A stretch of 6,145 nucleotides of DNA from Dehalococcoidia bacterium (GTDB taxonomy: Bacteria; Chloroflexota; Dehalococcoidia; GIF9; AB-539-J10). The translations under genes and the position numbers were made by a program. The DNA is taken from contig PWUO01000112.1 in the NCBI GenBank assembly GCA_003562555.1, forward strand, positions 1 to 6,145, given 5' to 3'. The notes beneath the pieces are model-generated. The model made no database searches. It saw only the letters and a list, made by a program, of their open reading frames with translations, and had not been told where the DNA came from. Shown in pieces: positions 1-6,033 of this stretch (position 1 is the stretch's first letter; each line of letters starts with the position of its first letter).

Positions 1-1172
1 ATGCCAATATCCTTGTCACCTCGACCACTAACGTTCACAACAATTGTCTCCTGTGGACCACACAAGCTCGCCAGCTGCGCCGCATATGCCAGAGCATGCG
101 CCGATTCGAGGGCAGGGGTAATCCCCTCGGTGCGACACAACAATTGGAACCCTTGAAGTGCTTGACTATCGTCAACAGCAACGTATTGGGCACGGCCAGT
201 ATCCTTGAGGTAGCTGTGTTCCGGCCCCACACCGGGATAGTCCAGGCCGGCCGACACGCTGTGTGTTCCAAGGATTTGTCCCTGTTCGTCCTGCAGCAGA
301 TATGACTTCGCCCCGTGTAGCACACCCACGGTCCCGGCGACGAGAGATGCGGCGTGCAACGTCGTGTTAGGGCCCTTACCCCCCGCCTCAACGCCTACAA
401 GTCTGACCAGCCGGTCGTCGATGAACGGGTAAAACATGCCGATCGCGTTACTACCTCCACCGACACAGGCGACCACGTAGTCCGGAAGGCGATTTGTAAG
501 TTCCAGTACCTGCTGGCGTGTCTCTCGTCCGATCACCGACTGGAAGTCCCTGACCATGGCCGGGTATGGTGATGGCCCCACGACCGAACCAAGGAGGTAA
601 TGAGTATCGCCCACGTGAGACACCCAGTCGCGGATGGCTTCATTGATGGCGTCCTTGAGCGTGCGTCCGCCCGAGTCGACCGGCCGCACCTCGGCGCCCA
701 TCAGCCTCATGCGGAATACGTTGAGTGATTGCCGCCGAACATCCTCCTCCCCCATGTACACCACACACGTGAGCCCCAGTTTCGCGCAGACTGCAGCCGT
801 CGCTACGCCGTGCTGTCCCGCCCCGGTCTCAGCGACGATACGCCGCTTGCCCATCCTGAGCGCGAGGAGCGCCTGCCCCAGTGCGTTGTTGATCTTGTGA
901 GCCCCGGTGTGCGCCAGGTCCTCGCGCTTCAGAAGTATTCTGGCACCCCCGCAATGTGCGCTGAGGCAATCAGCCTCGAATAGCGGCGTTGGCCTGCCCA
1001 CGTAGTCCTTCAGCAGTCCGGAAAGCTCTGCACGGAATGCCGGATCGGTCATCGCCGCAGCATAACCAACAGAAAGTTCGTCGAGAGCCGGAATCAGCGT
1101 CTCAGGGACGAACCGCCCTCCATAGACGCCAAAGTACCCTCTCTCGTCGGGCAGCCTAGTTACCGTTTTCAT
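1..1172 (-). CDS. trpB: Tryptophan synthase beta subunit, 3' end cut by the window edge
   Basis: PLP enzyme that condenses indole with L-serine to give tryptophan, normally in an alpha2beta2 complex with TrpA in the cytoplasm. The reading frame is open for 390 codons from ATG 1172 to the window edge. It begins MKTVTRLPDERGYFGVYGGR, typical of the TrpB1 type. Visible motifs are HTGAHKINNALGQ with the PLP lysine at K93, ETGAGQHG with the catalytic glutamate at E115, the phosphate-binding GGGSNAIG from about G238, GITPALESAHA with E356, and NVSGRGDKD with S382 near the end. Family proteins run to about 395-405 residues, so only the last few codons are missing. AGGAG (1180-1184) lies 7 nt before the ATG, inside the end of trpF, and the two genes overlap by 17 nt. 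One oddity is GPSPYP at residues 199-204, where I expect GPHPYP. Identification is near certain. Confidence 0.97.
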   Translation of the reverse strand, partial: MKTVTRLPDERGYFGVYGGRFVPETLIPALDELSVGYAAAMTDPAFRAELSGLLKDYVGRPTPLFEADCLSAHCGGARILLKREDLAHTGAHKINNALGQALLALRMGKRRIVAETGAGQHGVATAAVCAKLGLTCVVYMGEEDVRRQSLNVFRMRLMGAEVRPVDSGGRTLKDAINEAIRDWVSHVGDTHYLLGSVVGPSPYPAMVRDFQSVIGRETRQQVLELTNRLPDYVVACVGGGSNAIGMFYPFIDDRLVRLVGVEAGGKGPNTTLHAASLVAGTVGVLHGAKSYLLQDEQGQILGTHSVSAGLDYPGVGPEHSYLKDTGRAQYVAVDDSQALQGFQLLCRTEGITPALESAHALAYAAQLASLCGPQETIVVNVSGRGDKDIG

Positions 1173-1836
1173 GTTCGATCTCCTGTTCAGCCTGTCTCAC
1201 CGCCTGCACAAACGCTCGTATCAGTGAGGGCTCCTTTCTCCCATCAAGTTCAACACCCGAAGACACATCCACCCCATACGGACGAGCGCACCGCACCAGC
1301 GCGCCGACGTTGCCGCAGTCGAGCCCCCCCGCCACCATCACCGGAGTGAGGCTCCCCACGTCGCACGCAGTACGCCAGTCGAACGTCATGCCTGTCCCGC
1401 CGTGAGCTGCAGCATGACCCGTGTCCAGCAGGAACGAAACCTCCTGGTCACTGCAAGACCTCCGAAACGAATCGATTTGTCGTATCACATCAGGAACGGT
1501 TGTGCCGGGAAAGACCTTGATGCACTTCATGACAGGGCGTACCATCCTCGCGCAGTAGCCGCCATCCTCGTCGCCACTGAGCTGGACGAAATCAAGACCG
1601 CAGGTCTCAAGTATGGTATTCACCCTTTCATGCGATTCGTTGACGAACACTCCAACAAGTGCGGGACGCACCGGCAAGTCGACGAGGCTTTCTACAAGGC
1701 GAACGGCTCGCGCTGGCGTCACCTGACGCCGTCCTGGCGCGAATACAAAGCCAACATAATCTGCGCCAGCTTCGGCAGCCACCCTCACGTGCTCCTCCTC
1801 CTGCAGACCACACATCTTCACATTGACGTGGCGCAT
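1156..1836 (-). CDS. trpF: Phosphoribosylanthranilate isomerase
   Basis: Catalyses the Amadori rearrangement of N-(5'-phosphoribosyl)anthranilate to CdRP, using a single (beta/alpha)8 barrel. The product is 226 aa, somewhat longer than the usual 200-210, partly because the C-terminal tail EHENGN reads through the trpB start region. Landmarks are VKMCGL with the general base C9, GADYVGFVFAP (24-34), VGVFVN (61-66), the general acid D138 in FLLDTG, the phosphate-loop stretch GGTGMTFDW (146-154), VAGGLDCGNV (168-177) and GVDVSSGVE (188-196). The ATG at 1836 lies 19 nt inside the end of trpC and follows GAGGGAG at 5 nt spacing; another ATG five bases upstream is in the trpC frame. Family members often have GGTGKTFDW; the methionine here is a small deviation. 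Coupled translation with trpC is likely. Confidence 0.96.
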   Translation of the reverse strand: MRHVNVKMCGLQEEEHVRVAAEAGADYVGFVFAPGRRQVTPARAVRLVESLVDLPVRPALVGVFVNESHERVNTILETCGLDFVQLSGDEDGGYCARMVRPVMKCIKVFPGTTVPDVIRQIDSFRRSCSDQEVSFLLDTGHAAAHGGTGMTFDWRTACDVGSLTPVMVAGGLDCGNVGALVRCARPYGVDVSSGVELDGRKEPSLIRAFVQAVRQAEQEIEHENGN

Positions 1837-2612
1837 CGCATCTCCCTCACCTTGACGCCAATGTCCGGCGCCGACATGATGACCTCGCCCACCAGGACTG
1901 CATCGGCACCCAGCCGGGCCAGACGTGCCATGTCCTCACGATCTCGCACGCCACTCTCGGCTACTGCCAGCCTGCCGGCAGGTATATGAGGTCGTAATCT
2001 CTCAAATGTCGCCGGTTCCACTTCGAGCGTGTGCAGGTTGCGGTTGTTTATGCCAATGATCCGCGCACCACTTTCCACCGCCCTTTCTGTTTCGGCAGCA
2101 TCGTGGGCCTCCACAAGACCTGCCATACCCAGAGCCCGGCTGATGTGCAGCAACTCCACAAGCTGCTGCTGTGTCAGAAGCGACGCCATAAGGAGGACAC
2201 AATCCGCACCATACGCACGCGCCTCGTACACCTGGTAAGGATCGACGATGAAGTCCTTCCGAAGTACCGGGGGTCCTCCAGCGCCGAGCACTTCACTGAT
2301 CCGCTTCAGGTCGTTCAGACTGCCTCCAAAGTGCCTTCCCTCGGTCAGAACCGAGATGGCATCAACTCCGGCGGTCGCGTACATGACCGCAACGTCGACG
2401 GGATCAACGTCCATCCTGATTGCTCCTCGGGATGGCGATGATCTCTTCACTTCCGCGATGAGACTCAACTGCGTACCACCTAAAGCCGCGTAGAAGTCAC
2501 GCGTTGGTGGCCTGTCGGCTGCGTCCGCTTCAATCATCGCGCGGGGTCGTGCCTTCATTCTCGATTCGAGGTCCCTGCGCACCCCCGCCACAATGCGATC
2601 GAGCACCGTCAT
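1818..2612 (-). CDS. trpC: Indole-3-glycerol phosphate synthase
   Basis: Closes the ring of CdRP with decarboxylation to give indole-3-glycerol phosphate, the substrate of tryptophan synthase. The 264 aa length is normal for the monofunctional enzyme. Catalytic and binding motifs of the TIM barrel are all present: LIAEVKRSSPSRG (51-63, with E54 and K56), SVLTEGRHFGGS (87-98), LRKDFIVDPYQVYEAR with K119, LVEAH with E168, GINNRNLHTLEV (187-198), AVAESGV with E219 and S220, and VLVGEVIM (239-246). An in-frame ATG exists at 2744, but the residues from there lie wholly within trpD and match no family N-terminus. The ATG at 2612 gives MTVLDRIVAG, the expected start. It overlaps the trpD stop as ATGA, a classic coupling junction. 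Its Shine-Dalgarno is unusual, GGGGGTGA (2617-2624), weaker than those of its neighbours, which fits reliance on re-initiation. Confidence 0.97.
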   Translation of the reverse strand: MTVLDRIVAGVRRDLESRMKARPRAMIEADAADRPPTRDFYAALGGTQLSLIAEVKRSSPSRGAIRMDVDPVDVAVMYATAGVDAISVLTEGRHFGGSLNDLKRISEVLGAGGPPVLRKDFIVDPYQVYEARAYGADCVLLMASLLTQQQLVELLHISRALGMAGLVEAHDAAETERAVESGARIIGINNRNLHTLEVEPATFERLRPHIPAGRLAVAESGVRDREDMARLARLGADAVLVGEVIMSAPDIGVKVREMRCATSM

Positions 2613-3631
2613 GCTGTCACCCCCGAGGCGCTCCGAGTCATTTGCACCAGGCCATCCAGCTTCGCGAGCGCTCGTCCTGAAGCCAACACTCCGGTGGCAA
2701 GGGCTACCCCCTCTCGTATCGAATCGGCCACACCCACCAGACACAGTGCTGCTGCCGAGTTGGCCACTACAACGTCACGATGTGGTCCGGGCACACCACC
2801 CAGGACGTCTCGCAGGATTCGAGCGTTCTCCCTTCCGCCTCCGCCTGCAAGCTGATCCCGGGACACGAACGGCAATCCGAAGTCATCCGGTGACAGTGAG
2901 TAACTCCGCAACACGCCTCCATCGACTTCGCACACGGTGGTCCTGCCCGACAACGTAATCTCGTCCAGGCCGTCCTCCCCGTGTACAACCATTGCGCGGC
3001 GGCAACCAAGGCGCTGCAGTACTTCAGCCATCACTTCCACCAGAGACGCTTCGGCCACACCGAGCAGCTGCGAAGACGCGCCCGCCGGGTTGCACAGCGG
3101 ACCAAGAATGTTGAACACCGTGCGCACTCCTATATCCCGTCGCGGACCTGCAGCGTGTTGCATGGCCGGATGAAACACTGGAGCGAACAGGAAGCCGATG
3201 CCCACCTCCCTGAGGCAACGATCCACGTCCTTCGGCTCAAGGGTCAAGTGCACACCGAGCGACTCCAGTACGTCGGCACTGCCGCAGCAACTGCTCATCG
3301 CGCGGTTCCCGTGCTTAGCCACGCGCACGCCAGCACCGGCCGCCACGAAGGCGACAGCGGTGGATATATTGAAACTTTGTGACCCGTCACCACCCGTGCC
3401 GCAGGTATCCAGATCAGCTCCACATTCGATGTGCACAGCCCGTGTCCTCATGGCCCCTGCAAGTCCTGCTATTTCGTCCGGTGTTTCGCCCTTCATCCTC
3501 AGCGCCACGATGAATGCGGCCACCTGCGCTGGCGTGGCCTCCCCGGCCATGATCTCCTCCATGGCGTGAGTCGCATCCATCATGTCCAGCGCCCGACCAG
3601 CCACAAGCGCGGAGATTGCATCTCGAATCAT
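2609..3631 (-). CDS. trpD: Anthranilate phosphoribosyltransferase
   Basis: Transfers the phosphoribosyl group of PRPP to anthranilate, the second step of the pathway. The product is 340 aa, the usual length for a stand-alone TrpD not fused to TrpG. The N-terminal helical domain (about 1-70) is followed by the PRPP-binding loop CGTGGDG (77-83) with SFNIST (86-91), the KHGNR motif (106-110), SSCCGSADVLESLG (113-126), FAPVFHPAM (149-157), RRDIGVRTVFNILGP (164-178) and the metal-binding pair D223-E224 in GEDGLDE. The ATG at 3631 forms an ATGA overlap with the trpG stop, and AAGGAG (3639-3644) sits 7 nt upstream. The junction with trpC downstream is also ATGA. All key residues I can check are present. 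Confidence 0.97.
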   Translation of the reverse strand: MIRDAISALVAGRALDMMDATHAMEEIMAGEATPAQVAAFIVALRMKGETPDEIAGLAGAMRTRAVHIECGADLDTCGTGGDGSQSFNISTAVAFVAAGAGVRVAKHGNRAMSSCCGSADVLESLGVHLTLEPKDVDRCLREVGIGFLFAPVFHPAMQHAAGPRRDIGVRTVFNILGPLCNPAGASSQLLGVAEASLVEVMAEVLQRLGCRRAMVVHGEDGLDEITLSGRTTVCEVDGGVLRSYSLSPDDFGLPFVSRDQLAGGGGRENARILRDVLGGVPGPHRDVVVANSAAALCLVGVADSIREGVALATGVLASGRALAKLDGLVQMTRSASGVTA

Positions 3632-4200
3632 CGCACTGCTCCTTCCAGGAAGTTGCGAAGCACCTCCCTGCCGTACTCGGACATGAAGGACTCCGGGTGG
3701 AACTGAACTCCCTGAACTGGATGCTCCTTGTGCCGCAGCCCCATGATCAATCCCTCTGCCGTCCAGGCGGTCACCTCCAGACAGTCCGGCAGAGCTTCCC
3801 GTTCCACGATCAGAGAGTGGTATCGAATTGCCACAAACGGGCTGGGCAGCCCCGAAAAGAGCGCTGCACCGTCGTGGTAGACAGGTGACGCTTTGCCATG
3901 CATGATCTCTGGAGCCCTGAGGACACGCCCGCCATAGCTATAGCCGATACACTGATGCCCCAGGCATACACCCAGCACCGGGATACAGGAGCCGAATCTC
4001 CTGATGACATCGTTCGAGATGCCGGCCCTCTCGGGTGTTGATGGCCCGGGAGAAACTACTATCCGCGCGGGTAGCATCCCCTCAAGCTCTTCCAGAGTCC
4101 TCTCGTCGTTTCTCACTACTGCCACTTCTTCCCCCAGTTCGGAGAAATACTGACAAAGGTTGTAGGTAAAGCTGTCGTAGTTATCGATGAGCAGCAACAC
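3628..4200 (-). CDS. trpG: Anthranilate synthase component II, glutamine amidotransferase
   Basis: Class I glutamine amidotransferase that hydrolyses glutamine and channels ammonia to TrpE. The 190 aa product starts (M)LLLIDNYDSFTYNL, the family hallmark. The catalytic triad is visible: nucleophile C79 in GVCLGHQ, and H168 and E170 in VQFHPES. The oxyanion region SPGPSTPERAG (50-60) and the HGKASPVYHDG stretch (101-111) also fit. The frame extends upstream to an ATG at 4260, but that part is out-of-frame trpE sequence and would add 20 foreign residues. The GTG at 4200 has an excellent AGGAGG at 4207-4212 with a 6 nt spacer, so GTG is chosen. The start lies 20 nt inside the end of trpE. In some Firmicutes the same subunit also serves PabB in folate synthesis; the operon position argues for a tryptophan role, but a shared role cannot be excluded. 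Confidence 0.95.
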   Translation of the reverse strand: MLLLIDNYDSFTYNLCQYFSELGEEVAVVRNDERTLEELEGMLPARIVVSPGPSTPERAGISNDVIRRFGSCIPVLGVCLGHQCIGYSYGGRVLRAPEIMHGKASPVYHDGAALFSGLPSPFVAIRYHSLIVEREALPDCLEVTAWTAEGLIMGLRHKEHPVQGVQFHPESFMSEYGREVLRNFLEGAVR

Positions 4201-5650
4201 TGGAGGCCTCCTTTGAACGCTGAGCAGCCTCAGCCTGATCAATTGCCTTGAGCAGGGCACGTGCCTTATTCATCGTCTCCTCGAACTCCTGACAGGGCAC
4301 GCTGTCGTAAACGATGCCGCACCCGCTCTGCGCATGTACCACCCCATCCTTAATGACCATAGTCCGAATAGTGATTGCCATATCCAGATTGCCTGAATAG
4401 GAGAGATACCCGACTGCCCCGGCATACGGACCGCGTTTCTCCGGTTCAAGTTCAGCGATCAGCTCCATTGCCCTGACTTTGGGCGCCCCGGACACCGTTC
4501 CGGCGGGAAAGCAGGCGCGTAGCGCATCCAGCGCAGTTACGTCGCTCCGCAGCTTCCCCTCCACATGGGTTACCAGATGCATCACATGGGAGTAGCGTTC
4601 CACATCCATCAGATCGCTTACGACGACCGAGCCAGGCTCGCTGACTCTCCCGATGTCATTACGCCCCAGGTCGACCAGCATGATGTGCTCGGCACGCTCC
4701 TTTTCATCAGTACGAAGTTCCTGCTCAAGCATGAGATCCTCATCCGCAGTCCGTCCCCGACGCCGCGTTCCGGCCAGAGGCCTGGTAGCAACCTTGCCTC
4801 CCTCAACGCGAACAAGGATCTCCGGTGAGGCGCCAACCAACTGGAACTCCCCACAATCGAGGTAGAACATGTAGGGAGACGGGTTGATGGTACGAAGTGC
4901 CCGGTAGATCTCGAACGGCGCAGCCGCAGAAGGACGGCTGAGGCGTTGAGAGAGCACCACCTGGATAGCCTCTCCCTCGGAGATGAGATCTTTCACCTTC
5001 GAAACCGCGGCCTCAAAATCATCGCGTGACCGGTTCGAGCGCAGTGGCGCGGATGCGGACAAGGGGTTTCGATTGGGTTGTCCCATGTCAAGGGGTTTCT
5101 GCAGTCGCGCCAGCAGTGAATCTATTCTTGCAACTGCCTCGGCGTACGAGCGCTCAAGGTCCCCTTCCGGCTTCACATGACTCAGCGCCCGGATGGTGTG
5201 CGTCACGTGGTCGTACACCAGCAGTGTATGCACAAACATGAAGTACGACTCAGGCAATTCAAGTGAATCAGATGCGGGTGATGGTAGTCGTTCGAATCGT
5301 TGCGCAGCTTCATAGGACAGATAGCCCACGGCGCCACCACAGAGTCGCGGGAGCCCGGGGACGTGCGCAACGTCAAACTTGCTCATCACCATCGCAATAC
5401 CTTCGAGGGGATCCGTATCATCCTCCCCTCTCGTGGCACGGACCAGGTACGGCTCTGTTCCGATGAAGCTGTACCGCGCCAGTCTCTGGCCACCTTCCAC
5501 ACTTTCCAGGAGGAAGCACGGGCCGCCGCAATGCACCTTCAGAAACGCCGACACCGGCGTCTCAAGGTCCGCCACGACCTCGCGCCAGACGGGAACCCAC
5601 TTGCCTCCCTCCGCGTATCGTCGTACGTCTTCGATCGCCGGGTAGTACAT
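4181..5650 (-). CDS. trpE: Anthranilate synthase component I
   Basis: Converts chorismate to anthranilate with ammonia supplied by TrpG, the committed step. The product is 489 aa, normal length. The N-terminal domain carries TPVSAFLKV (31-39) and the LLES motif (47-50) of the allosteric tryptophan site. The C-terminal chorismate-binding domain (about 210-470) carries EAIQVVLSQR (227-236), NPSPYMFYL (256-264), GASPEILVR (273-281), RPLAGTRRRG (290-299), DEKERAEHIMLVDLGRND (315-332), FPAGTVSGAPK (381-391) and the terminal QSGCGIVYDS region (441-450). LLES and NPSPYMFYL favour a feedback-inhibited TrpE over PabB. The chosen ATG at 5650 gives MYYPAIEDV, the typical start, and has AAGGAGG at 5658-5664. 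Upstream in-frame ATGs at 5671 and 5764 fall between leader and gene or inside the T-box. It is the first gene after the riboswitch. Confidence 0.97.
   Translation of the reverse strand: MYYPAIEDVRRYAEGGKWVPVWREVVADLETPVSAFLKVHCGGPCFLLESVEGGQRLARYSFIGTEPYLVRATRGEDDTDPLEGIAMVMSKFDVAHVPGLPRLCGGAVGYLSYEAAQRFERLPSPASDSLELPESYFMFVHTLLVYDHVTHTIRALSHVKPEGDLERSYAEAVARIDSLLARLQKPLDMGQPNRNPLSASAPLRSNRSRDDFEAAVSKVKDLISEGEAIQVVLSQRLSRPSAAAPFEIYRALRTINPSPYMFYLDCGEFQLVGASPEILVRVEGGKVATRPLAGTRRRGRTADEDLMLEQELRTDEKERAEHIMLVDLGRNDIGRVSEPGSVVVSDLMDVERYSHVMHLVTHVEGKLRSDVTALDALRACFPAGTVSGAPKVRAMELIAELEPEKRGPYAGAVGYLSYSGNLDMAITIRTMVIKDGVVHAQSGCGIVYDSVPCQEFEETMNKARALLKAIDQAEAAQRSKEASSVAAHR
4207..4212 (-). promoter_or_regulatory. 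Ribosome binding site of trpG, selecting a GTG start
   Basis: AGGAGG on the minus strand, 6 nt before the GTG at 4200 and wholly within the trpE coding sequence. It decides the start of trpG in favour of GTG over the ATG at 4260. It is part of the self-complementary sequence GGAGGCCTCC (4202-4211); with no loop this cannot fold by itself, so I attach no regulatory meaning to it. Confidence 0.8.
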
Positions 5651-5657
5651 CACCTTT

Positions 5658-5664
5658 CCTCCTT
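5658..5664 (-). promoter_or_regulatory. Ribosome binding site of trpE
   Basis: AAGGAGG on the minus strand, 7 nt before the ATG at 5650. It fixes the trpE start against the longer in-frame possibilities at 5671 and 5764. It lies downstream of the leader terminator, so it is transcribed only after read-through. Confidence 0.85.
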
Positions 5665-5690
5665 CAATCATCGGTCTCCTCGAGAACAAG

Positions 5691-5721
5691 AAAAGCCCCT
5701 CGTCCCTAGGGACGAGGGGCT
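5691..5721 (-). terminator. Regulated intrinsic terminator of the T-box leader
   Basis: A perfectly self-complementary 28-nt sequence (5694-5721) begins AGCCCCTCGTCCC, has TA at its centre and ends GGGACGAGGGGCT. It is followed by TTTTCTTGTT. Folded as RNA it gives about 12 mostly GC pairs with a tight CUAG turn. Termination here leaves trpE untranscribed. Pairing of CGTCCCT with the T-box dissolves it. No U-tract follows it in the opposite direction, so it acts on the minus strand only. Confidence 0.93.
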
Positions 5722-5730
5722 CATGCCCTT

Positions 5731-5744
5731 CGCGGTGCCACCCT
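5731..5744 (-). promoter_or_regulatory. T-box antiterminator sequence
   Basis: AGGGTGGCACCGCG matches the T-box consensus AGGGTGGNACCGCG exactly. The UGGC bulge at 5737-5740 is the site for the tRNA acceptor end. The flanking AGGG and GCG pair with CGTCCCT at 5708-5714, which is also part of the 5' arm of the terminator, so the two structures exclude each other. Confidence 0.95.
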
Positions 5745-5883
5745 GGTTGACCACACATCATCAATGCGTGGCCCCCTCATGTCAGGTACCACTCCTCACA
5801 GGAGCTATACCCTGGGCTCTGATAACGGTGCCCTCTCCGTCAGTGCCTACTCGGAAATCCCTTTCGGCCTGCGGCTCCGGGGT

Positions 5884-5886
5884 CCA
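5884..5886 (-). promoter_or_regulatory. Specifier codon TGG (Trp)
   Basis: The triplet lies on the 3' side of stem I in the context GATGAA-TGG-ACC, opposite the AGTA motif. A GAA before and a purine after the triplet is the usual arrangement of the specifier loop. The codon agrees with the genes being controlled. Confidence 0.88.
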
Positions 5887-5995
5887 TTCATCCCACGCGC
5901 TGTCGCCGGCTCACACCTCACCCGGCTCTCTGAGACCCGCTTGTGGACCTACTAGTCCCGTTCGCAGCCTTTGCCTATTGGTTATGTAGGACGGC

Positions 5996-6024
5996 ATAGT
6001 AGACAGTCGTCAATCAATTGTCAA
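5996..6024 (-). promoter_or_regulatory. Sigma70-type promoter of the trp operon
   Basis: A perfect -35 TTGACA (6019-6024), a 17 bp spacer and -10 TACTAT (5996-6001), four of six matches to TATAAT. Transcription would start near 5987-5990, about 20 nt before stem I of the T-box, as expected. A second, poorer pair is TTGACG (6008-6013) with TACATA 19 bp further. No TrpR-like operator is evident at the promoter. Confidence 0.8.
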
Positions 6025-6033
6025 GTCGTTCGT

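Larger units (their letters stand above)
5685..5990 (-). promoter_or_regulatory. Tryptophan-specific T-box riboswitch leader
   Basis: An mRNA leader that senses uncharged tRNA-Trp and controls termination ahead of trpE. Stem I spans roughly 5969-5866: its base pairs GGCTGCG (5963-5969) with CGCAGGCC (5866-5873). It holds the AGTA motif (5950-5953), AGAGAG (5926-5931), the distal-loop sequence GGTGTGAGCCGG (5906-5917) and the specifier segment GAA-TGG-A with codon TGG at 5884-5886. The stem II/III part contains CCGAGTAGGC and an ACGG/CCGT hairpin (5825-5840). Further hairpins lie at about 5784-5813 and, with ten pairs, at 5749-5773. The 14-nt T-box AGGGTGGCACCGCG is at 5731-5744. Its UGGC (5737-5740) can pair with a GCCA acceptor end, which suits the G73 discriminator known for bacterial tRNA-Trp. 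Without uncharged tRNA the terminator forms; with it, AGGG and GCG of the T-box pair with CGTCCCT (5708-5714). The 5' end is inferred from the promoter. Confidence 0.95.

Noticed and set aside
1402..1989. Long plus-strand open frame of 195 codons across trpF and trpC
   Set aside because: It lies antisense to two well-recognised enzymes, resembles no family I know, and is explained by the codon pattern of the opposite strand.
2612..2744. Extended trpC start at 2744
   Set aside because: The extra 44 residues fall entirely within trpD in another frame, and the ATGA overlap at 2609-2612 gives the expected N-terminus.
4394..5336. The sequence GAVGYLSY appears twice in TrpE (residues 106-113 and 411-418)
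   Set aside because: Both are expected family motifs in different domains, so this is not an internal duplication.
5951..5956. ACTAGT, resembling a TrpR operator half-site
   Set aside because: It sits in stem I of the T-box and includes the conserved AGTA motif. There is no second half-site, and it lies well downstream of the promoter.
5300..5989. Plus-strand open frame of 229 codons across trpE and the leader
   Set aside because: It is antisense to trpE, the terminator and the T-box, and has no protein-like motifs.
5650..5990. Trp leader peptide attenuator of the enteric type
   Set aside because: No short frame with tandem Trp codons is seen; the T-box elements account for the leader and its terminator.
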